NCBI GenBank assembly: GCA_028023455.1 | Contig: JAQFVV010006220.1 | Coordinates: forward strand, 10,249,916-10,313,915 | From: Epiperipatus broadwayi | Lineage: Eukaryota; Onychophora; Udeonychophora; Euonychophora; Peripatidae | Direction: 5' to 3' | Length of the DNA: 64,000 nt | In this document: positions 22,087-35,132 of the stretch, piece by piece | Position numbering within the stretch: position 1 is the stretch's first letter | Layout: each line of letters begins with the position of its first letter | Translations under genes and position numbers: made by a program | The notes under the pieces: generated by a model | What the model saw: the letters and a program-made list of their open reading frames with translations, nothing else | What the model was told of the DNA's origin: nothing | Databases searched by the model: none

Positions 22087-22200
22087 GATTTACAGTTTCG
22101 TGATGATTGTACTATTCTTAAACATTCAAAGTATGATCTGCAGAATATTCTTAATGTTTTGAAATATATTGATGCATGCTCAATAAAAAAGCAGATTTGA
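22087..22200 (+). CDS. Possible alternative last exon of BSDC1
   Basis: An acceptor-like GGGTTTCAG (ending 22086) is followed by 37 open codons and a TGA at 22198-22200. The frame is phase 0, matching the end of the exon at 20994. The peptide starts DLQFRDDCTILKH and ends SIKKQI. Use of this exon would give a protein cut within the BSD domain. I know of no family counterpart. An open run this long is uncommon but possible by chance in such A+T-rich DNA, and it could be a fragment of an unrelated element. Confidence 0.3.
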   Translation, partial: DLQFRDDCTILKHSKYDLQNILNVLKYIDACSIKKQI

Positions 22201-22314
22201 ATGTTAATTCCAATATGATGCTACATCTACTGCTACTTTATTTAACAAGTTTTAAAAAATATGGTATTTCATTATAGTAAAATAGAAAATCTTATAAAGT
22301 AACAAATGTATATT

Positions 22315-22511
22315 AAAATTCTCTCATGACCATGGTTTTGTCTATTATAAATAGAGCTTCTTAAGTGAAAATAAATTAAGCGTAACACATTTTAATAAAG
22401 TAGGTAGTATTTGAAATAAATTATGGAAATTATTAATCTCTAATGTGACAATGCATTATGTTTGAAAAAGTCTATTTATAATAAATGAAATCATAATCAT
22501 GAGAGAATTTT
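22315..22511. mobile_element. Short MITE with about 45-bp inverted ends
   Basis: A 197-bp element begins AAAATTCTCTCATGA and ends with its complement TCATGAGAGAATTTT; the inverted ends stay similar through the shared TCTATTATAAATAGA-like segment. Flanks TGTATATT (22307-22314) and GGTATATT (22512-22519) would be an 8-bp target duplication with one change, as in hAT-type MITEs. It has no coding capacity and lies inside a BSDC1 intron. Confidence 0.65.
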
Positions 22512-24849
22512 GGTATATTGTTTTTTATTAATATTTTAATGTTGTATGATATTCTATTTTATGTATTATTACTAGTATAACCTTAAAAGTTGTATTTAAT
22601 TTTTTTCATCATAATAGTATAATTATTTCAATTCTCTCTTTCTCAAATTAGTTATATTGATTTCTGAGTGTTTGCTAATAATGATGATTATATTAATTGT
22701 TAATATATTAAATTAATTTTCTTAATTAACATATTTTTGTGTGTAGAAAGATAGGGAGGTGGGTGTTAAAAATATAAAATATAATCTGTTTTCTAATAAA
22801 ATAAAATTTCAGTTTAAATTTTATTATTAAATCATTATTTTGTTTAATGCATTGACTAACTACACAAAAATATTCGAATAAACTCTCTTCCAAAGATCTA
22901 TCTGAATTGCTAATTATATTTTACCTATAAGTTTTCTATAAAAAAAAAAATTATTAATAACTCATAGATAGGTATCTTAGAAAGGAAATTATTCACTGTC
23001 AAAACTATTAGTACACTTTCATACAAGACAAAAAATATCTTAAATAAGTAAACAAATAAATGGTTTAATTATTTTAACATTCACATATTTCTATATTTTT
23101 TATTGCAAGATGTATTTATTTACCAAAATATAAAATATATATGTATTCAGTAAATATTTATATAAATAAAATATTGTTTATAATAAACTTGTTAATAAAA
23201 AAAAAAAAATCCTATGAAGAAATTACATCTTAGTTGTGACAAAATTTTATTTGAAGGAAAAAAAAAAATCTTTTCTCTTATTTATTTATAAATGAAAAGT
23301 AAATAATTGATGTAGTGTTTGTGTGAGTTTATGATGATGGAATTTCCATCTTCATTTAAACTTTACTTTTAGTAATAATACTATGACAATGGCAAGAAAC
23401 CCATAAGTGATCTTAGGTGTGAAAATCCATAGTGTTTGGAAACCATTCAATAATCTTTTCTTAAGTAAAAATGGAAAAATTGTTAGTCTCTATATAAAAT
23501 TTCTACTGACTTTTGCCTTTGACAGAATATTCTAATTAGTTAAAGGATTTTAGAGCCAGCAATATAAGAATAAAAAAGAATAATAATAATACTTAAAATA
23601 TTATTTATTAACCTACATGTTATTACTAATAGTTTAATGTATTTGAAAAATTTAAATTTAGTTTCAATTTTTTTTAAAACATTCAATAGTTAAAGCTAGA
23701 TGTTGATAATAATCCAATATATAATTACAAATAATAATGTTAACAAAAATATAAATAAAATCAAGGATAGTATGTTATATGAATATTTGTAAGTATTGTG
23801 AACACCCACCCTAAGTAATTCACTTACTTATAAATGAATAAATTATTTATCTAATTATATGTAAATGAATAAAGAAGTAATCCATATCATTTTTAATCAA
23901 ATAATAGATAATGTTGTCTAATTAAATGGTTAAAAGTTTGAAATATCCAGTTATTTGATTTTATTTATTTATTTCTGTGAATCAATATTTTATTTTTTGA
24001 CATTAAATTGATTTTTATTAATATTTTACATGCAAAATAGTTTCAAATAAATATATATTTATCTCTTGTTAAATTATGAAATAATTTTTTAATGTTGCAC
24101 TATGAGTAATGTGATGACCAGATAATAAAATGATCAGACAATTAAATAACAGAATAAATGAGGAAGAATTAATGTCACTGTAAATAATTAAAAAGAAATG
24201 AGAGAATGATAATTTATTGAAATTATATTTAGAATTATTTGAAAATATATCTTTAGATGATTTTGTGATTGTGCTGAAAGTCTCATATCTTATGGTTTTG
24301 TGGTGATGATAAGAATAAATTATATGATTAAATGCTTGAGAGGTCTTGTATTGTTTGAGTGATTTGATCACAACAATTTCTAGTCATTTGATCAGCTTGA
24401 TTTTTTTTTTTAGTTTATTTAGCTAAGAATTGGCTTAGACATGTTTATTATCTCTTGAGGGCATAACTTTATCATTATATTAAATCACACAGAACACGAT
24501 GTTCGTGAAATATTTTAGAGGGGATATTTTGTTGGTTGTTATGTTACTCAAGATAAATAAAGTCTAATTGAATTCAAGTGATAATTTTCTGATTTGCAAT
24601 TTGTCTGCTTGTCTATCAAATGGTTATGGCTGCTAGTATCAGTTTGGCTGAATTTTCAAATGTAATTTATTTTCTTTTAGTAATAGTGTATTAATTGCCA
24701 GCTTTTTTCTCTTTTTGTTGTAATGTTTTATAGCAGGACAATAAACTGAATAATTTCCTTGATGTCTACTTTGTTTTTTTTTTCCTTTATTCATCATCTT
24801 ATATCGGTTTTGATAAATTGCTGCTTTTTTATATCAGCTATAACATATT
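22512..24849. other. BSDC1 intron, A+T-rich
   Basis: No exon-like segment was found apart from the repeat fragment listed at 23370-23575. The - strand open frame at 24069-24371 has no recognisable motif. Confidence 0.45.
23370..23575 (+). repeat. Partial copy of the Penelope-associated tail
   Basis: The sequence from CCATAGTGTTTGGAAACCATT to TTTCTACTGACTTTTGCCTTTGACAG and onward resembles the tail of the Penelope-like copies at 55725-55900 (+) and 54812-54640 (-). No coding part is attached, so this is a 5'-truncated or decayed third copy. Confidence 0.5.
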
Positions 24850-25516
24850 AGTTATCTCCTTACCAATTTCAGTCACATTTGAACCAGATTTAAAATGATT
24901 TGCAAGTTCTACTTTAAATTCATTGAAATGTTTCTGAAAGTTATGAATTTCCTCTGTTATAATTTTCATCTCTCTAGTTTTACATTAATGTGTATCTTAC
25001 ATTTAATGATCACTTCCTATGTTAAATTTATTAAGAACATTACAATCTTGAAATACCTATTTTAATGATAATGTAATCCAATTCTGTTGTACTTTCATTT
25101 GAATGCTTCCATGCCATTTCCATTTAGCATTTTTTTCAAAGAAAATATTTATAATATATATATTTTTTTGCAAAGTCCACATCTTTTCCCATTTCTGTCA
25201 TCATAACCAAAGTTATCCATAGAGCTTCCATTATTTAATCATTTACCAATTCTACCATTTAAAATCTTCTGTGAAAGTTGTGAAATGTTGATTGGATTGA
25301 TCAAAAGCTATTTGTACCTTCATATAAAAATCCTTTATTTTATCACAAGAACTTTTTGAGGGCATAAACCTCAATTATCTACATTTGATATATTCTTTTT
25401 AATTTGAATAACTAATCTTGCCACGCAGACTAATATATCATTTCTGCAGTGTTGTTCTTTCACTTTTTATTTATAATTAGCCGTACCCGGCTACGCGTTG
25501 CTGTGCCTCAGTGTGG

Positions 25517-25837
25517 TTAAATGGAAAAGAAAGAAAACATAAAGCGCACATTTCTAATATGTTTAATTTCATAATGCTTGTGGGTATACAATATTTTTTG
25601 TTGTTCCATTGTCTGTGCAGATATAGAGATTGTCTGATTGCCGACTCTAGAACATGCAACATATAATTCTCCATGTGAGAAGCAATCCGTGTCTAGATCT
25701 AAACCACACAATTCTAAAGATTGACCCTGAACTTTGTTGATGGTGATGGCAAACACCAATCGAATTGGGAAATTGCAATCTCTCACACGAAATAATAAAA
25801 TCAAAATGAAAATAAATTGAAATCTACGAAAATTCAA
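25517..25837 (-). pseudogene. Helitron helicase, C-terminal fragment
   Basis: On the - strand this encodes the end of a PIF1-type helicase as carried by animal Helitrons: [20 protein letters not shown] (about 25775-25715), then [18 protein letters not shown] (about 25690-25635). QGQS and the [11 protein letters not shown] motif are the conserved final helicase motifs. The Rep nuclease domain and helicase motifs with the ATP-binding loop are absent. The upstream part of the frame is replaced by a tandem duplication. Confidence 0.85.
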
Positions 25838-26140
25838 TTTAACAATGCAATTGGAAACCTTGAAATGAAATCGTAAAATATTTAGTATAGCATGTGTTGC
25901 TTTTATGTTGAACAGATAGCATTGTTTTTCAAAGATTGGCTCTGAGCTTTGTTGATGGTGATTGCAAACGCCAATTGAATTGGGAATTGCAATCTCTCAC
26001 ACGAAATAATTTAATCAAAATGAAAATAAATCAAAATCTATGAAAATTCTATTTAACAATGCAATCGGAAACATTGAAATGGAATCGTAAAATATTTAGT
26101 ATAGTGTGTATTGCTTTTACGTCCAACAGATAGCTCTGTT
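25716..26140. repeat. 215-bp tandem duplication inside the Helitron
   Basis: Two direct copies begin AAAGATTG at 25716 and 25931. They share TTTGTTGATGGTGAT, GCAATCTCTCACACGAAATAAT and CGTAAAATATTTAGTATAG. The first copy contains the end of the helicase frame, so part of the coding sequence is duplicated. Confidence 0.75.
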
Positions 26141-26490
26141 TTAAAAAAAAAGCATGTTTTTATCTGTCACAGGTATATAGTTGTAGGTATATAAATAGTA
26201 GATATATAAAAACGCGCATATTCGAATGCAACATTGTATCAAAATTTCAAAGCAATCGTTGAAGAACTTTTGGAGATTTAAGATTTTGAACAAACGAACA
26301 TTTACATTTTTATTTACATAGATGAATGCCACTTCAATAATGCTTACAATATTTGTATCTGTGTAGTAAAATACATATCCTCATTTTAAAACAATTGTCT
26401 CTTTTTTTTTCTTAATTTTACAAAATCCAACAATGTCCTATTTAATATTAAACTTTTCTTCTTCTAATTTGTATAATCTTTCTTTGCTTA

Positions 26491-29400
26491 AAAAGTGATC
26501 TACAGTTACATGTACATTGTCTGCCATAGGTCACAATCACTGCCTTGGCTGGCAACTTTACAGCCTCCTGGAAATTAAGGCCATAATTTAGTTTTGTCTG
26601 TCATAATAGCAAATATCTATAAGAGGAAAAAAAAAGTTCATTCACACACCCATTTATCCTGCTTTCTAGAAAATTAAAATGATAATTTCAGTTAACTATC
26701 AGGCAACTGAATAGAAAGATCATAGTGTTTCTTGATCAGATTAAAAGCCAGTAAATTCACCATTATATGCATATTAGTAAGTTGCCAATCTTGCAAGAAT
26801 GTATAGAGTAGACATTAGCAATTTCACCTTCTCAGTTTTTTTAAAGCCTCAAAGAAAAATCAAAGGGTATCCTACAGCTTAAAAAGCCTAACTCAAAGTA
26901 AAGACTTCTTTAATACCTCACAGAAGAAGAGTGAAGAAAAAAACAATTATCAAGTAATTAATCTTTTAGCAGATTTCCATCTTTTTTTGTTTTGTAATCA
27001 AAAATAGTTAAATACTTCATTTATCAACTATATTATTGGCTAGCCAACTGAATTAGATGTGAGGTCAGCTACATAAAGTAAAAATCCCAATTCTGTCTAC
27101 AGTCCAAAAATATTTTAAAATTTATTGGATTTGGATTCCCAACTCATAAGCATGGCAGGTGAATACTTTTACTACTCCACAAGACCCTTGATAAAATCAT
27201 CTCTTAAATATTTACATACAAAAAAAAAACAAAAATCTATGGAATTTACTATTCAAAAAATAATGTGACTGTATTCTATATGATTTTGATATCAATAAAT
27301 CAATATTTTTAAAAAAATTTAATAAAAGCTAATTTCAGATAAATTTTTGGTACCAACATTTTTTACAAAATAAGTTTATCTGATAGCAAGAAATAAATTT
27401 GAAAATTAAGATCTTAAAATAACAATGTGATGTGTCTTTTTTTTTTTTGAACAGCTTAACTATGTGTTGCAATCTGTATTGCATGTATTCTTCAGCTTGG
27501 AAATTATCATATTGATCATCTCTACTATCAATTCCTGCATTAGAAAAAATAAAGTAAACAGTGATTCCTTTGATTATGGAATTAAAACTAATATCAGATG
27601 ACAATATCACGATGAAGATAATACAAAACTGATTATCTAATTCAAATTGCTTTTTTAAGTTTTATGATCAACGTAGATCATCTTGCAATACTGAGCAAAA
27701 GAATTTAATGTGCAATATTGGATTGCATTATAAAAAGTTTACTAACTTACATGCTGAGGTGAATTTGAAATCTGTTTATGAAGTGATGAGGTGGATTTAC
27801 CGAATTCAACAATTTTATTTTCTCATGTCATCAATGAAATTTGAGTATTGCATGTTAGTCACATGATTGTAGAACAGTTTTTAATAAGGTTTTTTTTCAT
27901 TTTGTTAACTATATATTATAATAAATGATTTTTTTCCTGTAATTTATTAATGTGCTTTCTGATCTTGTGTTACTTTGATTAAAAATAATAAAGTTGTTAT
28001 CTGGGAAATGCATAATAGATACCATAATTACTTATAGTATAACAACAATTTCTGTTGGAAATATCCCAAAGCAAATGGTAGCCTTTACTTTTCACTCCCT
28101 TTCTCAAAAATATATATATATTTTTTCTTGCAGATCATATGTAAGGATTAGTACAGAATTGACTTAATGATTGTTACAGAAAATTTCTATGAAGTTTAAT
28201 TATTATAATATAAAAGAAATATTTATTCTTTTGCTAAATCTATATTCATAGTGCTATCATTCAATTCCTTATCACATGGCCTTTAACATTTTTTTATTTA
28301 AATTAGTAATATTAAAAACATCATTAAGAAACTAATAAGATGACTATCTTTTGAATAAAGCATTTACACTATCTTTGCATAAAACTTTTAATTTTATCTT
28401 TTAAAATCTAAAAAGTTTTAATAGTTAATCTGATTGGCTTTTCTCGTAGCATTTAATATATGAAAATATAAATTTTTCTTGGAAACCTTGAAATTAATTT
28501 TTTTAAAGTTTACTTAATGAATATTTCTGTAATTAAACTAAATAAATTTAATTAATTTGATGATATATATATATATTTAGAGCTTCAAGAAATGTTGCAA
28601 GAATTATCAAATGAAAGTTAAAGATAAATGCTAAAAACCAATATGATGTTCATTGGTTTTCCATTTAAGAGGATTGATAATCTTGAAGTAAAGTAAATTA
28701 ACAACTAAAAATATTTTGGTCAAGTTAGTAATATAGATGAAATCATAATATATGAAATTAATCTTAGAATTGCCTTTAGTAGAAGTAATTTAATATTGAA
28801 AGGAAATCTGGTAAAAAAAAAAAAAAGAATTTTAATAAATGAGTACTAGTTTTTACCTAATGATATGAAATTTGAACACAATAGAAGTACAATATAGGAA
28901 ATCCATATCACATAACAAAGTGTTGGAACAATACATGTTGCAATTTACAATAGGATTGAAAGTGAAATATATAATTGAGAGAACAATTAAGAGTTTGAAA
29001 TGAGCTGCTTTAAAGGTATTGTTAGAAGAGATGATAATAGATAGTTGTTTGAAGTGTTAAATTGGTTTGCAAGAGATTGTAAATGATCTAAAAAAGATTT
29101 TGTGTGAGATCGATGGATAAAATAAGAAAGTTTCCTGGGCATTAAATTTGTTGAGATTTTCTTCTTGCAGTGAATTGATAACAGTTAAAAATAATGATGA
29201 TATCACATTATTCATATCTCCAAAACATATTATAATTTTTTTTATACTTTCTTGTTTCTAAATAAACAAAAAACAAAAATTAATATTTTGATCATAAATG
29301 TCAGAATTATGACTATAAAGTTGATGATTTATTGAAGTAGCATTTCGTGTTATTACCCCCCCCCCCTTTTTTTTTTTTAAGTCAAGGTATATTGCATTAG

Positions 29401-30142
29401 ATTATAATTCATTTAATTATGTTTTTATATTTTGATTTATTGATTTTCCTGTTATTCATTAATATATTGAAAACTTTTTTTTTTTTAATATTTTTATTAC
29501 ATATTTTTATTTTGACTATTTAAGACTGTCTTAGGCTCCCAAAATGAATTTGTCTATATAAAGAAGCATTTTTGGAATGAAAAAAAAATTAGATTGAATA
29601 ATATTTTTATATTTTCTGAATTCTGCATAGATTTATTTTATATAAATAACAAATACCATATGAGCTTGAAAAGAAATTGGTTTTTACCTTTAAATATCTT
29701 CATGCTGAAAACTTTTGAATTATGAAAAAATAGTTCCTGATAAATATTTTGCATTTAATATGTCCTACTTAAATTTATTGGACTTATATTTAATAACTAT
29801 TGAAAAGTTTTACTCCTTACTTTTAAATATGAAATTTTATTATTATTTAAATGATGATAGATAATTATCAAAGTCTGTTTAAATATTTTTCTGTATTCTT
29901 GACATTTATATATATATATATACTTTCTTTACAATTAATTTTTTTTTACTAGTTTAAACATCTTTTATCTCACTACTTTTATTTTTGTTTTATTTTTTAT
30001 ATATATGTGAGGGAAAAGCTACAATTGTTACTTTTTTTCATATTTACAAAAGTTAAATACTAATATTTTTTATTATTTTGTTGTTACTAAAATATAATTT
30101 GTAGAAAAAAAATTTTATCCATTTTTTTTTTATTTAAAAAAG
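26491..30142. other. BSDC1 intron, A+T-rich
   Basis: No exon-like segment was found. It contains one tRNA-like SINE fragment (listed separately), TA and homopolymer runs, and a run of C followed by T at about 29356-29380. The stretch ends in the A-rich acceptor TTTAAAAAAG. Confidence 0.45.
27127..27186 (-). repeat. tRNA-Gly-like SINE fragment
   Basis: On the - strand, GTGGAGTAGTAAAAGTATTCACCTGCCATGC is followed by GGGAATCCAAATCC. The TTCRCCTGCCATGC anticodon-arm segment resembles tRNA-Gly (GCC), and the last part resembles a B box. Decay and lack of cloverleaf pairing argue for a SINE relic rather than a tRNA gene. Confidence 0.5.
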
Positions 30143-30281
30143 GTTCCAGCAGCAGTCTCGCATGCTGAATTTTGGCAGAGATATTTTTATCGTATCTATC
30201 AGTTTGAACAAGAAGAAGCGCGTAAAGCTGCAATAATGGAACGTGCTGATATACCACAAGATGAAATCGCATGGGATGATG
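30143..30281 (+). CDS. BSDC1: BSDC1 internal exon: end of the BSD domain
   Basis: This 139-nt exon encodes VPAAVSHAEFWQRYFYRI followed by an EQEEARKAA helix and IAWDD. It continues directly from the exon ending at 20994. The PAAVSHxEFWxRYFY segment is the best-conserved part of the BSD domain in BSDC1 and includes the Phe-Trp pair that defines the domain. The exon enters in phase 0 and leaves in phase 1 (GATGATG|GTAATT). The acceptor context (TTTAAAAAAG) and donor (GTAATT) are both weaker than consensus. The preceding intron is 9.1 kb and the next 3.4 kb. Confidence 0.93.
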
Positions 30282-33200
30282 GTAATTGAATTCTAATTTT
30301 AATTATTTTTTTAAGAGTTCCTTTTTCTGTTTTAAGATGTTAATACAGTTTATTATTCACCAAGTCCTAATCATTTATAGATCCCGCAATTAGATTATTA
30401 TTTTCATGAGACAATAATTTGTATAAATAATATAGGCTATTTTGCATAGTTTTGGTATCATGTCTTTTTTGATTTGATTACTATGTAGTATATTAAATTC
30501 TTTCTGAAAAGATACCAATGATAATCAGTATTTAATGTTCACCAATAAGTGAAAGCATCGAAGAATTATTTTTCACAATAATCATCAGCTTTATTATATT
30601 TATGTATGGCTCCATATTGATTGTCACTGACTGGTAACATTAAAAAAATCCATAACTATGCACATAAACATATATATTGTACATTTCCACAATTCTAGTG
30701 TAGAGAAACGCAAGATGTATTGTCCAGAGATATAACAGAAATACAAATAGGCAATAAATTAAGCAACAATAAACTTTTTATACAAATATTAGTAATATTT
30801 AAATAATAATTATATTTCTAGTTAATCACTATAATATAATTATTCAGTTTCGTTACTAAATACAAATGATGACAAAGAAACCATATTTTTATTAATGTCA
30901 AGAGCATTACAAGAGAAAAGCATCTTGATAAAGTTTCAATAAGGAACAATAGCTGGTTTGATCTATTAAATAAATTTTTATTTAGTTTTAGTTGCTATTT
31001 TAATTTTGTTTAAGAGTGTTTATTTTAAATTTTATAAAGAAGTCAACATTATAGACAAATTTTTTAAGATTGAAATTTGACAAATATATAATTGAAATTA
31101 ACAATTCTTAATTTAAACGGCAACTACTACTAATCGAGTTTGAAAACAGTTTTAACCTGCTCTTGTTAATTTTAAATAAATACAATCATAATAGAAATCA
31201 ATTAATTAAATATATTTTGTCTCAAATTACAAAGCAAATTTCAAAGATTAATTTCCACTATTATTTAAATCTTTAAAGTAATTATATATATATAATTTAG
31301 CATTAAATTAACATTTGAATTTTCAGATACAATTAAATGAAAGAAATCTGCAGTTTAAAGTACTCTTAAATTAACCAAACAATATATAAAAATTCATAAA
31401 TGAGTAAAAAGAAAATAATTATTGATATATTATGCTTAATTAAATTATTATCTAGCTAGCATAAAACTAATATTTTTTTAGTAAAATTACTACTCATTAA
31501 TAATAGTTTTACTTACATGCATGACTTATTTTTTTTTAAATCCAATAAATGTTTGCTTTTAACATAATTAAGGTGGTAAATTCAATAATCTATGTCTCAA
31601 TGAGAATTGCTTGCAAATATAAGGGAAGGTAATCAGTGATCTGGCATTAGTAGTTAAATCTTGATTGTACTTAGTGATTTTTTTTTAGCTAATCATTCTT
31701 TCCATTTCACTGACTAGGCGAAATGAATTTCTTCAAACTTAATATGCCAAATGCTGAATATAATTTTATATCTCTATGAATAAAACACAATAATCATTTT
31801 TCATTTTATTTTTATTTTAATCCTTCTTTAACACTCACTTTTGTCATGACAATCTTGCACAAGGTAATTTTTTTTTTTTAATTTTAGTCATTTTAATTCA
31901 ATATTTATATATATATTTTTTTCATTGCAACTTCTGATATTGTTTTATTATCATTTATAGTTTGCCTAATAAAAAAAATAATTTGTTTTTTCATAAAATA
32001 AACGTACATGTAATTATCATCAGGTGTATTATGTCAACATATATTTGTAATATTAATAAGTATTGTGAATATATTTGTAAAAACTAGGAACAAATTTTAG
32101 CAATCCCCAATGCAGATTTAGGCTTTATATTATTATTACTGTCTAACATAACTAATCTCTAATACAATACATTTGATCTTTTTTTTTTTTCGACTATTCT
32201 CTCTATTATTTTAGAATAGTGTCTAGAATATTTCATATAAATAGATTAATGCCATATATTTTATTTTTAAATAGTTAATATATTATTATATGATTTCATT
32301 TTTTTCAATGCAAAAGCACTCTAAACTCCTTCTCACATAGCTTTCTTTCTCCATCATGAATGCAAAAACACTCTAAACTCCTTCTCATTTAGCCTTCTTT
32401 TATCTATAGTGACAATCCAAGGTCTAAATGAAGAACATAAGGAGGTTGATTTTTAAAAAAAAAAAAAAAAAAAAGGCAATTTAAATGAACAACTCCAAAT
32501 GTAATGCTTCCATTTCTTTTTCAAATCAAAACATTTTTAACAATATCAATGAAAAACACAAAGTTTATTTTTAAAAAGAAAAAAATTGGATTTCTTGCAA
32601 CACATGGCAGGAAAATGTTTTTTTTAATATATATTTTAGTTTTCTGTTACATAAATTACATTGAATCTTAAATTTATTGATTAGTTATTCAAATAAACAA
32701 AGAGAAAATCGATTTAAGTAGCAGAGTACATCGGTACCATTTAACTTATTGTGGAATATTAAACACTGAACTTATTAAAGCTAAAAAAAAAATTATATTT
32801 TCATTTGAAACCATACGTGAACTGACAATTATCACAAATATTAAGTGAATATATAATATTAATAACTGCACTGAATATATTTGTAATAGTTAGATTCAAA
32901 TTTGAATGCTCTTTAATGCAAATTTAAACATTATATCATTAATTGCTAACTAACATAAAATAAATATACTGAACTCTTGCATTCATATGCTTTAATTACA
33001 GCTTAGCTTAGTCAGACAGTAGAGGTCTAAACATTATTCTGCCATATCAAAATAGTGTACATAACTTCTTTTGTAAATAGATTAATGTAATAATATTTTA
33101 TTTTTAAAGTATGAATATTTTCACAAATGTTTTTTCTTATCTGCATTAGAGAGCACTATAGTTCATTCCTAATTATAACATTATTCAGATCAGTTAAGTT

Positions 33201-33656
33201 ATTAATAATAGTATATATTCAATTTAGCATTAGCTTATGTAAAGTTTGAAATGAGAATTGTTTTTTTCTTAAAATGCTTAGTATTTAATATTGCATGATA
33301 AGTTGAACACTACTAAAAAAATTGTGATTGTATTTCAATGTAGCCACACTTTAAAATTAAAATATTTTACATTAATCTATTTACATTAGAAGTTGTTCTT
33401 ATCATTTTGACACAGTAAACTGATATTTAGGCCCTAATGTACTCAATGAGTCTATATTATATTCAAAACAAAAATAATAAGAAATAATATAAATTGTTGT
33501 TAAGTTTTCAATTTAGATAGAACTTTTTATATTCAATCCATTTTTTGAAAGCACCTAATATGTTTAATTTTAATTTTTTATTGAAAGAATCAATTATAAA
33601 ATTTTTGTATAATTTATTTTAAATAATCTTAAATTATTTTTATTCTATTATTTTAG
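30282..33656. other. BSDC1 intron, A+T-rich
   Basis: No exon is seen. A 50-bp direct duplication (ATGCAAAARCACTCTAAACTCC) occurs at about 32308 and 32359. Similar A+T-rich segments at about 32030-32280 and 32830-33115 share AAATAGATTAATG and TTTTATTTTTAAA stretches and may be copies of one worn repeat. The stretch ends at acceptor TATTTTAG. Confidence 0.45.
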
Positions 33657-34439
33657 ATGATGAATGGAATAATGAGAATTCAGCAATCTCAGTTTCCAGT
33701 AAAAATATTACTGCTGAAAATATTTGTGAATCAACTTTTGTAACTCGAGTAGAAACAAAAGCTGAAGTTCATTGTCCTGATGTACCTATGTCCTCTCCCA
33801 CAATCAATAATATAATTATAAATGAAACTACAGACTCTCATTCTCTAGACAATAAAATTATAACTGACAAAAAAATTGAAGAAGGGATTTCTTTCAATAC
33901 AGAAAATAATTGTGAGAAAACTAAACCAGAAAATTATGAATCATTAATATCAATAGATGAAAAAATTACTAGTTCAAAAAAAGAAATATATACTATAATA
34001 CATATGTCAAAAGAAGATAACTTTGAAAATGATATAGCCAATACAGAATTAGATCTAAAAATGAATTTACAAAATCTTGAAAAAGCAACTGAAGTCCTTG
34101 GTGTAAGTCAACATAATGACATAAACAAATCTGAATCTGTAGATGTAAAAAAAAATAACTCAACAGATTTAGGGAATTCACCTGAAAAGTCAGATTTACA
34201 AAAATGTGAAATAACACATACATCTGAAATAATACAGAACGATAAACTACCTGGAATAAAAAGTGATAAAATAGAAGTAGTGCCTCAACCTATTGTCAAA
34301 ACCGATCACTTTCATGACAATAACGATAATTTTGTGCTAAAAAACAATGGTGATATGATAATGATTGAACATGAACATGAAACAGTATCTGAGAAGAACA
34401 GTAGAATATCACCTGTTGAAAGTATTACTAGTCCTAAAG
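33657..34439 (+). CDS. BSDC1: BSDC1 large exon: variable acidic linker
   Basis: This 783-nt exon is open throughout in the frame set by the previous exon (split codon G|AT) and leaves in phase 1 (CCTAAAG|GTATTG). It starts DDEWNNENSAISVSS, continuing the acidic stretch after the BSD domain, as in vertebrate BSDC1. The rest is about 260 residues rich in Asn, Lys, Glu, Asp, Ser and Thr with no fold I can see. It is probably disordered, in line with the poorly conserved middle of the family. The internal ATG at 33788 is not a start. The donor is weak. If translation reads past it, the frame stops at about 34493. Confidence 0.9.
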
Positions 34440-35132
34440 GTATTGTTCAAATTTTTTATTCTATTAAAAACATTTTTTTTATAATATATATTTAATTCAA
34501 TTTTAGTCAAAGACTATATTTTAGTCAAATAAGATATGTACTAGTTATAGTGAATTACATTATAATTTAGTTTAGTTATATGTTCTAACTAGATTCCTCA
34601 TGAATTATTACTGGTCCCATGATCAATTTAAAAAAATAAAGTATTTATTTTTAGAGTTCTGAAAGTCATGTTAAAAAAAATCTAAATTTCATTTTTACTG
34701 TATTTTATTTTTATTATTACTTTTTTTTTTTTTTGAGAACATTTCTTTCAAATTTAATAAAATAAATGCAAAATGAAGCCATAAATATGCTGAAAATCAA
34801 TAAGTTTATAAAAAATTTGATATTAACTGTTTAGATTACTATCATTTTTTACCATTTTTTCAAATCTCTTTAATGGACAGTAGTTATTTATTGATTTTCA
34901 TTAAGAAAGCCAAACTTAAAAATTATAATAAAGTATACATAAGTATATATATATCATATAATAATCTTTCTCTTAATTTCATTTTGTTGTAGCCCAAATG
35001 TGTATAAGTATTTTAATGCCTTCCAAAAAATATTTTTATGTATAACATTAACACATGCATAGAAACAATAACTATTATATAATATATGTTAAAAGCAGTG
35101 TTTATAAAATGTGAAATTTTTGATTTTTACAG

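Larger units (their letters stand above)
25477..26322 (-). mobile_element. Short Helitron inserted in the RTE LINE
   Basis: This 846-bp element lies on the - strand. Its 3' end reads AGCCGGGTACGGCTAA: a short hairpin (AGCCG/CGGCT) followed by CTAA, then host T. Its 5' end reads TCTATGTAAATAAAAATG after host A. Termini TC and CTRR, with insertion between A and T and no target duplication, are the established Helitron hallmarks. The host RTE copy B at about 41447 has the uninterrupted AT (TTAATAATGAATTC), confirming both borders. Inside is only the C-terminal part of the helicase gene, so the element is non-autonomous. Confidence 0.88.
24850..26490 (-). mobile_element. RTE-type LINE fragment A, split by a Helitron
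   Basis: This matches the LINE copy at 40920-41620 on the - strand. Shared blocks include AATTTATTAAGAACATTACAAT, a TAATCCAATTCTG block, and a region whose - strand encodes the endonuclease-type KWTW and ELDYI motifs in copy B. The match breaks exactly at 25476/26323, where a Helitron is inserted, and continues to about 26490. Frames are broken throughout. Confidence 0.8.
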
